This document shows positions 12,101 to 22,645 of a stretch of DNA of 64,000 bases, in pieces. The first letter of the stretch is position 1. The number at the start of each line of letters is the position of its first letter. Source of the DNA: Nephrocerus scutellatus (Eukaryota; Arthropoda; Insecta; Diptera; Pipunculidae). The translations under genes and the position numbers were made by a program. Below the pieces are notes generated by a model. That model saw only the letters and a program-made list of their open reading frames with translations, had not been told where the DNA came from and searched no databases. The stretch is from the NCBI GenBank assembly GCA_947095585.1, contig OX352765.1:64109425-64173424 (forward strand), read 5' to 3'.

Positions 12101-12575
12101 TAAACTCTGGGCGTCCTGGTCTATGCCATCCTTCCAGCGTAGGCTTGGCCGGCCTCGCTGTCGTGTTCCATAAATTCTACCGCAAAGGACTTTCCGAGCA
12201 GGATCCTCTTCGCTCATGCGAGCTAGGTGTCCTGCCCACCGGAGCCTACCGAGCTTAATTTTCTTCACAATGCCGACACCGCGGTAACGCTCGTAGATCT
12301 CATCATTATAGAGTCTCCGGAATCGCCGTTCCTCACATACGGGGCCATCAATTCTCTGTAAGACTTTTCTCTCGAACGCGGGTAAGAGGTCAGAATGCTT
12401 TTTGCTAAGCACCCAAGTCTGTGATCCATATGTGAGTACTGGTATGACCATTGTCTTATAAAGAGTGTTTTTTTGGGAGGTTTGTTTTTCCGATAGATGT
12501 CGTTTTATTTTATGACAGTTGTTTTGACAGCTCAAAGTGGCATTTCTACTCAGTATTGTTTGGCAAATCATTATG

Positions 12576-12607
<32 letters not shown>

Positions 12608-12772
12608 ACATTTGTGAAAAATAGTCGTGGTAGCCATATGCCAGAAATTGTGTTTAAATGTTAAATGCCAAAAAATTATCTACCAAATAAAAAAAAATTT
12701 TGGTCATTTCATAATTTTATATGTGTTTTATTCAAAAAAAAAATCGGCAACCTCTTAAAAAAACACGTTATA
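9171..12772. repeat. 3602-bp tandem unit, copy 2
   Basis: Near-identical copy of 5569-9170. Contents by shift: integrase zinc domain 9224-9589, RNase H 9679-10282, RT 10324-10743, Mag-like LTR 11108-11286, gag 11537-11857, LINE 3' part 11999-12467, MITE 12468-12772. The start joins directly to the MITE end of copy 1. Confidence 0.9.
12468..12772 (+). mobile_element. Mariner-like MITE, copy 2
   Basis: Copy of 8866-9170 in the second tandem unit. It directly precedes the 512-bp gypsy-1 fragment. Confidence 0.65.
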
Positions 12773-13284
12773 TCAATATGATTTAGTATTCTATTTTTCT
12801 ATTTTCTATTTCTATTTTTCTTTGCTTACAATATGCAAGCAACACAATTGGCCAGGACACCTTCGACGCAATTGCCCAGCCTAGGAATGAAATAGTCTTG
12901 TTTGCAAATCGCTTCCACTTTCCGCGCACCAATATGACCTTGTTCGTGGATTTTCCTCAATATTTCCTTCGGCATGGCCCTTGGTACTACCAGCAGATGT
13001 GCGCCGTCTTCAAACTTATAGAGTTTATCGCTCCTTAGTTCATACTCTTTGTAGTTTCTTGTGGCCGCAAGAATCTCCATTACCAGCTGACAATATTCGT
13101 CTTTACCTTGTGCTACATTGAGTTTGTGCATGATGCTCTCCTCGAACCTCATCACCACTGGGTACCTGCTCAGCGCGTCGACATGCTGCATCGCTGTTCC
13201 CGCCCGTTATACAACCTTCATGTTATATTATTGAAGCATGATGGGCCACCTATCCACACGCGGACAGAGATCTATCTTCGTTAT
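12773..13284. repeat. Third, partial copy of the unit (512-bp gypsy-1 pol fragment)
   Basis: Matches 5569-6080 of copy 1 and then stops abruptly, to be followed by an inverted MITE. It carries the integrase zinc domain (12826-13191). It is best read as the original passenger of an inverted-MITE composite. Confidence 0.85.
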
Positions 13285-13289
13285 ATCTA

Positions 13290-13451
13290 ACGGGTGTTTT
13301 TTTAAGAGGTTGCCGATTTTTTTTTGAATAAAACACATATAAAATTATGAAATGACCAAAATTTTTTTTTATTTGGTAGATAATTTTTTGGCATTTAACA
13401 TTTAAACACAATTTCTGGCATATGGCTACCACGACTATTTTTCACAAATGT

Positions 13452-13482
<31 letters not shown>

Positions 13483-13597
13483 CATAATGATTTGCCAAAC
13501 AATACTGAGTAGAAATGCCACTTTGAGCTGTCAAAACAACTGTCATAAAATAAAACGACATCTATCGGAAAAACAAACCTCCCAAAAAAACACCCTA
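13290..13597 (-). mobile_element. Mariner-like MITE, inverted copy
   Basis: Reverse complement of 12468-12772. The same GGGAGG end touches LINE sequence here and at 8866, so two inverted copies form the outer ends of a composite insertion in the LINE. Confidence 0.7.
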
Positions 13598-16315
13598 TAT
13601 ATCAGCAGCTTGGGTGTAATGGTTAAGTTCCTAGATTTAAAGAGTCTTGACAGGCTATAGTAGGCTTTGTTGGCTTTAGGCAACCGTGCGCGTATTTCTG
13701 GTTCCATGCTGTTATCGGCTGCTATAGTTGACCCGAGATAGTTAAAGGATTGCACTACTTCAAATTCACGCTCCACTATTTGAATTGAGGTACCAATGTT
13801 GGATCTTCTACTCGCAGACGTGGCCACCATGTTCTTTGTTTTGCTCTCATTTATGTGCAGCCCCAGATTTCGTGCCGCCTGCTCTATCTGGATGAAAGTT
13901 TCCTGTACAGCTCTTTGGATTCTACCAACGATGTCAATATCGTCTGCGTAAGCCAGTATCTGAATGGACTTATAGAGGATTGTTCCTCTCGCCGTTATGT
14001 CAGAGTGGATCGCTTTCTCTAACGCCAGGTTGAAGAGGACGCAGGACAGTCCACCCCCTTGTCGGAGCCCGTTTTAGATATTGAATGGGCTTGATAGCGA
14101 TCCGGATATTTTTACTTGGCTTATTACATTATTCATGGTCAACCTACATAGTCGTGTCAGTTTATTTGGGATGCCGAATTCTCCCATGGCTTTAAAAAAT
14201 TCTACTCTGGCTATGCTATCATAGGCGGCTTTAAAGTCTATAAAAAGATGGTGAAGTGAGTTTTAAAACTCTAGACATTTTTCCATCACCTGCATTAGGG
14301 TGTAAATCTGATCAGTTGTTGATTTGCCTGGGATAAAGCCACACTGGTATGGACCAATGATGACTTTAGCGTATGGGGCTATCCTGTCTTGAAGGATAGA
14401 GGAGAAAATCTTATACGCGGTACTCAACAACGTTATACCACGATAATTGCTGCATTTTGTGATATCTCTCTTCTTATGTATGGGGCACAGGATGCCTCTT
14501 CGCCAGTCTTCTGGCATAACTTCTTCTTCCCATACTTGCTCTATTATTTCATTAATTGCTTGGTGTAATGTGGGGCCTCCTATTTTTATCAGTTCCGCTG
14601 GGATCCCATTAAATCCCGGGCCTAATTATTTTTGAGCCGATTTATCGCTCTGCTAACTTCGTCTATGCTTGGTGGCGGCAGCATAGTATGATCTTCGGTC
14701 ATTGGTGGAGCCTCCAATTCCTCAGTTAGCTGGCCATTTAGCAACTCATGAAAGTGCTCTTCCCATCGCTCTAAGATGCCTCTAAGATAGGCGATCAGAT
14801 TACACTGTTTGTCCTTGAAGTATGTGCAACGCGGTGTATATTGCGTCATACCGCGGACCCTCTGGTAGAACTTCCGCGCTTGGTGCGGTCCTTGCTCTCT
14901 GTACTGTTCCAGTTCACGGACGAGATTCTTCTCCCAGGCTGATTTCTTTCGCCGGTGAACTGTTTTTTCATATCTTCTGAGCTCTTTATATTCATCTTCG
15001 CGTGACCGCGTTCTATGATATTGTTGCATTGCTCGGTACGCAACATTCTTACGTTCAGTCGCTAGCTTACATTCGTCATCGAACCAGTCGCTTCGATCTC
15101 TACGACTACTGCCTAAGATGGAGTTAGCTGTACTAATGACAGTATTTTTAAGGCGTGTCCATTTCTCTTCTACACCCGACATCTCAGCCCTAGGACCTAC
15201 TCCCCTGGGCGAGTCCTATCGCTTGACCGTAGTTGTTTCCGGTCTCTTCATTGCGAAGGGCAGTCGCGATGATGCAATCCGCGCTCGGAGCACCATACCA
15301 ACAAGATAGTGGTCCGAGTCGACGTTGGCACCTTGGTACGTTCGTACCGTCATCAGGTTCGGGTTGTGGCGGCGGTCTATAAACACGTGGTCTATTTGGT
15401 TGCGATTGGCTCCATCGGGAGATACCCAGGTGGCTTTGTGGATATTTTTACGCGCAAACCTTGTACTCGCAACGACCAAATTATTGCTTGCTGCCATCAC
15501 TATGACTCGTTGTCCATTGTCATTAGTGTTCTCGTGTTAACTATGGGTGCCAATGTACTGCCTGAATACTGGCTCCCTACCTATTTTAGCATTCATATCC
15601 CCGACAATGATTTTTACATCATACTGAGGGCAGGCATGGAGTTCCCGTTCGACTGATTCAAAGAATTCTTCTTTTTCATCATCTGGGGAAGCCTCTGTAG
15701 GTGCGTGAACGTTTATGAGGCTTATGTTTTTAAATTTGCCCCGCACGCGAAGGGTGCATAGCCGTTCATTTACTGCATTAAAGCCGATAACGGTGGGTTT
15801 CATTCTTTTGCTGACTAGAAATCCCACCCCGAGCGCATGATGTCTTGCATGACAGCTTTAATATATGTCATATTCTAGATTTTTGTAAGACACCATTCCC
15901 TGTCTACCGCATCTCCTGGATTGCTGTTATGTCAGCCTTATGTTTATACAGGGTATCGGCCAGCTGCTGTGCAGCTCGGGCTCTATACAGTGAGCGTACG
16001 TTCCATGAGAAAATTCTTAAATCGTTTAGCCGTTTTCGTTGCCGTGGTCGTCGTCGTTCATCAGTGTATCCGAGGCTGATTTTGGGTTCCGTAATAATAA
16101 CTTTTTATAGGCGAGGTTATTTGCCTAGCGCCAACCTTACTTTGAAGGGACTAGCCCGATCATTCAGCTTTTCCTGCATTGGAGGAAAATTACCAGCGGT
16201 CACCACGTGGAGGTTTGATCGCATTTCCACCAGTCAGAGATAGTTACGGCCACCTGCTATTCTAGAGCATTTTGTGTTATTCCCCCTATTTCTGCTGATG
16301 GCTGACCGCCATAAA
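13598..16315 (-). pseudogene. LINE endonuclease and reverse transcriptase (5' part)
   Basis: Minus-strand endonuclease: IFSWNVRSLYRARAA near 16010, AIQEMR then TAG (15904-15906) where family members have Trp, GDMNAKIG near 15600 and the NQIDHVFIDRR block near 15390. The linker ORF 14622-15182 is basic and charged. RT: WRRGILCPIHKK and YRGITLL (14263-14517), then AYADD with the catalytic motif at 13939-13950, then FNYLGS near 13740. Endonuclease nicks the target and RT copies the RNA. Stops and frameshifts make this copy inactive. Confidence 0.82.
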
Positions 16316-16905
16316 TATAAGGAATATAGGTGTTACAAATGTAAAAAATTGGCCATCTTGCTAAAATATGCAAAGCAAAGCAAACATACGGTCGTGATGA
16401 CTGCAGCAACCTTAAGCACGAAGAGGATAAAACGGAGCCGGAATATGACTTACAATTGCGAAGTGTTGATAAATATAATATTTTTACAATTTGTAGCTTA
16501 ACTAATAACACCTGTATAAATCCTTTTACAGTTAAAATCAAAATTAATATGGTAGAGCTACTTGCAGATATTGATTGCGGTGCGAGCGCAACGGTCATGC
16601 CTGAAGTCAAATTTGATTATCACTTCAAGAAATGTACTCTCTCACCGTCGGATGTTCGGTTGCAGTGCTATAGTGAGAAAATTCTTCCAATTATCGGTGA
16701 GTTTGCTCCGGTAATTGAATTCAATGGTTATTGCCAAAAGATACGTGTAGTAGTGGCGAGCGGAAATTGCACTTCAATACTCTTAGGGAGGAACTTTATA
16801 AGAGCATTCAGTTTAAAGTTACAAATGGTAAATAGTCTATTTAATAGGTGTGATAAATTTAAACAAAACATAGTCACTCGAGAACAATTTTTAAATTTTT
16901 TTTGA
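16316..16905 (+). pseudogene. Mag-like second zinc knuckle and aspartic protease
   Basis: After the 12-bp target duplication the frame resumes with CYKCKK, the second knuckle. The frame 16456-16905 (149 aa) then carries a retropepsin: the active-site loop DCGASATV and the downstream LLGRNFI flap-proximal block. The protease would process the polyprotein. It ends before the RT with a frame change near 16910. Confidence 0.75.
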
Positions 16906-16914
16906 TGGCACACT

Positions 16915-17935
16915 TGGCTGTTTTAAGCATTCAAAAATTGAATTAGAGTTAGAAAAGGATGCCAAGAGTGTATTTTTCAACCCACGACCTGTACCATTTG
17001 CTCTAATAGGTGATGTGGAGAAGCAGATAGATCAAATAGCAGTTAGTTGAACAGGGGGTTATAAGTCAAATTGAAACCAGTGAATGGGGTACTCCGCTGG
17101 CACCAATAATGAAACCTGATGGTACGATTAGAATATGCGGGGATTATAAAGACACATTAAATAAATTTTTAGTGGATTCTAAATATCCATTGTCGAGAAT
17201 TGAAACCATTTTCGGAATGGTGAAAATTAAATGTGAAATGCATATAATCAGTTCGAATTAACTGATAAGTCAAGCGAGTTGGCAGCATGGTCTACCCATA
17301 AAGGCGTGTTCGCTCTGAACAGGCTTCCTTATGGCATCAAGACGGCCACTACACTAGTAAATTTCAAAGGCAATTGGAAAAATTGTTACAAGGAATTCCC
17401 GGAGTGGTTAACTTTGTTGATGATATAGTTGTGACAGGTCGTAATGATGACGAGCATATAGCTGCATTAATGAAGGTTTTTCATATGCCCAGTAGTGCAG
17501 GGTTAAAACTTAAAAGGGAAAAATGTCAATTCATGGAAGATAAAATATCATATCTGGGACATGTGATTTCGAAGGAAGGTTTAAGCAATTGTGATGATAG
17601 GATGAAGGCCATTAGGAATGCGGCGATTCCAAAAAACATCTCCTATCAAAATTCATAGACAGTTTTGTTACCAAGTTAAAAGCAGTGTACAAGCTGTTGC
17701 AAAAGGATGTTCCGTTTGTTTGGTCAAAACAGTGCAACGATTCCTATGAAATAATTAAATCGGACATAATGAAAAGAGTTATCTCAGCCCACTATTATAC
17801 TGGTTTACCCACAATTTTAGCATATGATGCTAGTATAGATGGAATAGGAACAGTCTTGTCACAGGTTAGCAACGGTGTGGAAAGACCAGTCGCTTATATA
17901 TCGCGTACATTGATAGAGAAGGTTTGGCAGTAGTT
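16915..17935 (+). pseudogene. Mag-like reverse transcriptase and RNase H start
   Basis: Broken plus-strand frames give WGTPLAPIMKPDG, IRICGDYK, then after frameshifts the catalytic FVDD (in 17374-17658) with LKLKREKCQF and SYLGHVIS. 17685-17933 contains ILAYDASIDGIGTVLSQ, the first RNase H Asp, and RPVAYISRTL. At least three frame changes or stops. Clearly a gypsy pol, inactive. Confidence 0.8.
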
Positions 17936-18790
17936 TTTGCAATAAAACAATTATACCAATATTTAAAAGGAATAAAATTTAAAATACTGACCGACCACAA
18001 ACCGTTATTCACATTACTTAACGAAAATAAAAGTATTCCTCTAATGGCTGCTAGTCGTATGGTTATACGTCCTCTCGGGATTCGACTACGTTATCTAATA
18101 TAGGAAGGGTGTTCATAATACGAATGCAGATTTTTTTTATCACGACTTCCCTTGGAAGCCATTGATGACCCCGCTGAGTTAATCAGCTATTTAATACATC
18201 AGTTTTAGAGAGCTACCCGTTGATTTTAAAGCAGTACGCTTACATTCTGCTAGAGACAAAGAAATTTCTAAAGTCAGTAGTTCAGTCAACAAATAAACAA
18301 TGCTAAAGGCATTTTATACAAGAAGGGATGAATTAGTGGTAGAGTAAGAGATTTTGATGTGGGGATATAAAGTAATAATACCCCAAACATTAAGAGGGGT
18401 AATGCTTGAACTTTTACATACTACTCATCAGGATATAGTAAAAACCAAAAGCGTGGCTCGATCGTATTTTTGGTGGCCAATCTTGCAAAAGTTGTACGTC
18501 CGTTAAATGTGGTCCTAATAAGGGAGCTCTTATTCCCTGGAAGGTGGAAGCCAAGCCTTGGTCACGTTTACACATAGATTTTGCAGGCCCTATTTGCAAC
18601 CACTATTACTTAATAATTATTGACACGTATTCAAAGTGGATTGAAATTTTCAAAACCAAATCAATGAGGGTAGAGATTGTGATTACAAAACTTCGGGAAT
18701 TATTTGCCAGGTTTGGGATTCCTGAACAAGTGGTCAGTGACAAGACAGTCAAGTGACAAAGAATTCCAAATGTTTTTAAAATCCAATACC
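17936..18790 (+). pseudogene. Mag-like RNase H end and integrase, truncated
   Basis: LTDHKPLFTLL near 17990 is the later RNase H block. A degenerate zinc domain (HTTHQD near 18420) precedes the integrase core: LHIDFAGP with the first Asp, DTYSKWIEI, and FGIPEQVVSD with the second Asp (18544-18756). The region with the catalytic Glu is missing. The coding match stops near 18790. Confidence 0.75.
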
Positions 18791-18904
18791 AACCAATACC
18801 AAATAATACCAAGGACCCCTGTAGAAAATAGCCGTTCTGCACAAGAAACGCAAGTAAGAAATTATTGTGGAAATAGGCAAATATATAAATATATAAAAGG
18901 CACT

Positions 18905-19320
18905 TAATAGGCATATTTTGAAAGTGGTCAGACTCCTAGGTCAAGGGGTCACCATACGAATTTTTTTTATTGTTTTTACAAATTGCATGTTTTTATGAAT
19001 CGATCGCGTTCAAACTTTGCATAGGGGTTTTCTACCATAATAGGTACTTAATACGCATATTTTGAAAGTGGTCAGACTCCTAGGTCAAGGGGTCACCATA
19101 CGAATTTTTTTTATTGTTTTTACAAATTGTATGTTTTTATGAATCGATCGCGTTCAAACTTTGCATAGGGGTTTTATACCATAATGAACACATAATAGGC
19201 ATATTTTGAAAGTGGTCAGACTTCTGAGTCAAAGAGTCTCCTAAAAAATTTTTTTATTGTTTCTACAAATTGCATGTTTTTATGAACCAATCGCGTTCAA
19301 ACTTGTTCTATAGTTTTCTG
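18905..19320 (+). repeat. 144-bp tandem repeat, about three units
   Basis: The core GCATATTTTGAAAGTGGTCA starts near 18911, 19055 and 19199, a spacing of exactly 144. Units share AATCGATCGCGTTCAAACTT. They lie where the integrase end and 3' UTR of the Mag-like element should be, so they came in with another insertion or expanded there. Confidence 0.8.
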
Positions 19321-19761
19321 GGCTGGTGAGGTGGTCAGTTGGTGGGTTGGTTAGTTGGTGTGAGTTCAGTGGGTGGGGTTATTCTGTGAATGGGTGGTCA
19401 TCTGAGGTCAGAGGTCCGTGGGCTGGCGGTCAGATGGCCGTGGGTCAGTGGGCGGTGGTCAGTGGGATGGGGCAGCCGGGAAACGCCGGGTATTTCCGCT
19501 AGATATATTATTGGCAGGTAGGGGAAAGTTATAGGTATAGATGGAAGGGGAGAAAGTAAAATTTTAACATGACATTTACGAACGTATTTTTAAAAAAAAT
19601 GTCAACGTACTCCCGGCACCCAGGGGGTTCATGTATGCGGGTAGCAAAGCGCCCGGTAACAGCTAGTTATTATATAAAATTATAACATTATTTCTTCCTT
19701 CTAACCTTAATTAAATTGATTGGCAGTAATTCAATTTTTCTTTTCAATTTAAATGCGGGGA
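19321..19761 (+). repeat. GT-rich minisatellite and Helitron-like 3' end
   Basis: 19321-19470 is a (GGTGGTCAGTGGG)-type minisatellite. The segment to 19667 ends in a short GCGGG...CGCCCG hairpin followed by CTAG at 19663-19666 before TT. This fits the hairpin plus CTRR terminus of Helitrons (family knowledge). No Rep/helicase ORF is present, so it would be non-autonomous. The identification is tentative. 19668-19761 is AT-rich and leads to the LTR. Confidence 0.4.
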
Positions 19762-19945
19762 TGTAATGTATGTAAAGGATTATCCACCGTGTAAACACAT
19801 AATGTAAATAAGCAAACACTCTTGTGAATATGATTGAAAAAGTAAAGGTTGAACTGTCAAAGGGTTGAGAATAAATATTCTTCTGAATCGTGTTTTGAAG
19901 CCGAAAGGTCGTTTTCTTGATTTGTCCTCCTGCATGGATACCACA
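19762..19945 (+). repeat. Mag-like 3' LTR
   Basis: Matches the 7506-7684 LTR at about 90% by eye. A short GCGGGGA purine run precedes it, as expected for a polypurine tract. Confidence 0.85.
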
Positions 19946-19950
19946 CTTAT

Positions 19951-21180
19951 CTTGAAGCCACCGATCCGGTATCACCTGGAAAAGGATCCACAGCTTGTCT
20001 GCCCTGATCTGGACTTCCAACAGGCATGAGCCCAACGTCTTCTGCGGTCGATTTCCGAACCCCCTTAATATCATTCCTGGTAGTTCAAGTTTTGCTTCTT
20101 GAACTCCTCTTTAAATTGACTGATAAACCAGTGAGACATCACTTCCGTTTTCGACAAACGCGTGGTGTAGGTTACCGTCGACGTTGATCCTGACAAGACT
20201 GTCATCGGACTCGATACGACGCACTTGGCTTATATTCCCCGTTGGTGAGGCTGTCTCCGTCTTCAATGGGCAATTCGGAGATATGTGCTTGAACTGGTAA
20301 CACTTGAAGCAACGCATACCTTTTCCTCTATCCGGGCAACCTTGAGGCAAATGTGACAACGACCAACAGTTATGACACCTCCTTGATGTAGACGCTCCCC
20401 TTGACGATAAACCTAGGCTGTTATTGTTATTGTATCTGCTGGCGTACATTCTCTGCTTCGGAAGTTGGCGCTGCATTCTGCTGTATATCTCCAGCTTCTG
20501 CTTTAATTCATCTATCGTTGCGGCTTCGTAGAGAATTGATTTGTTTCCTACCGTGTCCGGAATACCGTTGATAATATGCTCGATCAGGGAGAACTCGTCC
20601 ATCTCTCCTTGATTCCGGATCTGTACCATTACGTACAAGTATTCTAGTAGGCGGACGACCACTTCTTTCTACTCTCCAGTTGTCGGTGTACTTCAATACT
20701 CGAAGTTTTCTTCCCGAACTCTGTCACTAAATGACCCTTCAGCTTGACCCAGTTATTCTCTCGGTGGCCTCAACAGCCAACCTCGCAGCGCCCTTTAACA
20801 ACTGACGTGCGTATATGTATTTCTTGATGTAGTTCCATTCGCGCGACACCGTGACGGCTTCAAACTCTCTGACCCATTTAGTATATTGACTTCCTTCTTC
20901 TCCCGAGAACAGTTCTACGGATTCCTCCACGTCGCGGAATACTAAATTATTTCGGTTGGTCGTCGTACTCACTTGTGATTCGAGTACTATTTCTTGCGTA
21001 TTCTCCTCGTCTATAGTCTCTTGTAGCCGCCAACACGTCTTCAACCTTGACGACTCCTACTCTGAATGTATCGTTAATTAGATTCACTAAATCGGCTTTT
21101 AAATTATATCGGTAGGACAATTTTTTTCCTCTTAGGAATGCTTGCAGCTGCTTAACGGTGAGTTCCTGTAACTCATCCAT
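19951..21180 (-). pseudogene. Gypsy-1 gag and start of protease
   Basis: On the minus strand, 21180 opens MDELQELTVKQLQ, a SAP-like N-terminal motif also seen in gypsy-3 gag. Capsid-like pieces follow (EGSQYTKWVREFE near 20890), then two zinc knuckles (CHNCWSLSHLPQGC and CFKCYQFKHISPNC, around 20270-20380), then a protease start at ENGSDVSLVY. Gag packages element RNA. Frameshifts near 20700-20750 and a stop after 20111 break it. The remaining protease resumes at 7505 across the nested element. Confidence 0.82.
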
Positions 21181-21335
21181 TCACTTTGTCTTCAGACAAC
21201 CAGACTAACTTTCGGTTTACAAATTCTTCTCTTTCTTTCTTGTACCACTTCTCTTTCCACACCACTTATCTTGTCACTTTATCTGCCTCTGATACTTCTC
21301 AATTTTTTTACTTCTTGTCTCATTCAAAATTTCGG

Positions 21336-21356
21336 TAAATTCCGGTTGAGCCCCCA
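21336..21356 (-). promoter_or_regulatory. Gypsy-1 primer-binding site, tRNA-Pro-like
   Basis: Immediately inside the 5' LTR the minus strand reads TGGGGGCTCAACCGGAATTT. It resembles the complement of a tRNA-Pro 3' end (TGGGGGCTCG...CCGG), with a few mismatches. Confidence 0.55.
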
Positions 21357-22038
21357 TGTAGGAGCTTCTTTATTGATCAATTAAATAAAACAAAACAAGC
21401 TAACTATTTTCCAATGTTCCAAATTATAATCAAATAGTAAATTACAATTAACGGGCAAATTACAATAAAAGGGCAAATTATATTTAACGGAAAAATTACA
21501 TTAAAAAGGGCAATTTATATATGAAACTAGCAAATTAGTTGACCGTACCGATTGCCGACCGACTCATACAAAAGTTAACAGGAACCCTTGCTGCTGTTTA
21601 TCGCCACTCGCCTCGTCACATCACCATCACCACAGCGACCAAACGCCTAGCTGACTCAGCAACTGATACCAAGCATACGCCTTGGCTATCCACGTCCACA
21701 CAGCTGCAACTCCGCACATTCCAGCTACTATCAATATCACCTTCCTCAAATTTGTCATCGTCGTCTTGGGTGATTTGTGCTGACGATGTCACCCTTTTAT
21801 TCATAATCGCCCCGGCGTATTATGCTGACTATGCTATTTTCTGTGTGTTGTTTGTTCGTCTCTCATGGCATTACTTTGTTGCCATATAACTTTGATCGAA
21901 TGGGCGAGTCGAGGGCAGCGACTGCGATCGCGACATACTCTGTTGCTGTGTTGATATTTCTGCTATCGCGTCATACTATGTTGCTGTGTTGACAATTAAA
22001 TGATATCTATATCTATCTTATACTTATCTATATTCTAC
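21357..22038 (-). repeat. Gypsy-1 5' LTR
   Basis: 682 bp with TGTAG/CTAC(A) ends, copied at 24764-25445. Directly followed by satellite sequence at 22039. Confidence 0.8.
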
Positions 22039-22370
22039 TTGTATATAAAATTTGAAGGAAATCGGGTTAATTTTTTAAAAAAATTTGTATGGAGCCTCAC
22101 GACCCCGGGGCCCGGGGTCTCCAAAATTTAACAAAATGTGTTGTACATCAGAGTTTCATATGTATAAAAAATTTGAAGAAAATCGGGTTAGTTTTTTTAA
22201 AAATTTGTATGGGCCTCCAGACACGGAGGTCTGGGTCTCTAAACATTTTTACAAAAACTGTTGTTCATCGGATATACACATGTATATAAAATTTGAAGAA
22301 AATCGGGTAATTTTTTTTAAAAATTTGTATGGGGCCTTACGACCACGGGGCCCGGGCACGAAGCTATACC
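22039..22370 (+). repeat. ~122-bp satellite, right block
   Basis: About two and a half units of the 3420-4116 family. It resumes the monomer exactly where gypsy-1 interrupted it. Confidence 0.85.
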
Positions 22371-22645
22371 CAGGCAGATTTAAATCCGAAGTATCAGAAT
22401 TCTCAAATACTAGAATTTCGCTCAGTTCCAGAATTGCTGGGCTGTGGCCATGTATATATGTAAACAAAGCAAAAAAATCCGTCTCAGCCCACGTATGTCT
22501 ACTCTGAAATCACACATAACTACAAAAAATAATCACACAAAACACAACTTTCCTCTTCTTTAAACCGAATTGAGAGAAATGGATATCTCAAAATGGATTA
22601 TTAACATAAATTGTCGCCAGTGCTATGGCCTCACGACAAATGAGT
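22371..22645. other. Unclassified segment before the microsatellite
   Basis: 22373-22440 is similar, in reverse complement, to 36510-36580 (CAGGCAGATTTAA...TCAAATAC), so part of it is a dispersed repeat. No gene seen. Confidence 0.4.

Larger units (their letters stand above)
8397..16315 (-). mobile_element. Full-length RTE LINE (family 2), itself interrupted
   Basis: The 12-bp TATAAGGAATAT occurs at 8385-8396 and 16316-16327, directly flanking the element. The 3' end (left) finishes in an (ATG)n tail, as RTE elements do. Removing the insert at 8866-13597 leaves about 3.2 kb, the normal RTE length. The parts are the 3' end at 8397-8865 and the 5' remainder at 13598-16315. The same 3' end is copied in the 3602-bp unit. 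Confidence 0.88.
7506..19945 (+). mobile_element. Mag-like Ty3/gypsy element nested in gypsy-1
   Basis: Short LTRs (179 and 184 bp, TGTAATGTATG...CACA) flank gag with two zinc knuckles, protease, RT, RNase H and integrase on the plus strand. A CTTAT duplication (7501-7505, 19946-19950) marks the insertion. Short LTRs and a PBS beginning TGGCGACGAG fit Mag-clade elements (family knowledge). The element is itself interrupted by an RTE LINE. Confidence 0.85.
4114..22038 (-). mobile_element. Gypsy-1: Ty3/gypsy LTR retrotransposon split by nested insertions
   Basis: The left end carries the 3' LTR and pol, and the right end carries gag, the PBS and the 5' LTR, all on the minus strand. Between 7506 and 19945 a plus-strand Mag-like gypsy interrupts the protease. 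The 5-bp CTTAT at 7501-7505 is repeated at 19946-19950, and the protease frame resumes correctly when one copy is removed. Both outer ends abut the same satellite monomer, which reads seamlessly across the element. All ORFs are broken, so it is a dead copy. Confidence 0.85.

Noticed and set aside
19467..19502. Second possible Helitron terminus (CCGG stem then CTAG)
   Set aside because: CTAG is followed by A, not T, and the stem is only four bases.
21616..21804. 62-aa acidic frame in the gypsy-1 LTR (also 4304-4492 and 25023-25211)
   Set aside because: Its conservation simply follows LTR identity. It lies inside a non-coding LTR.
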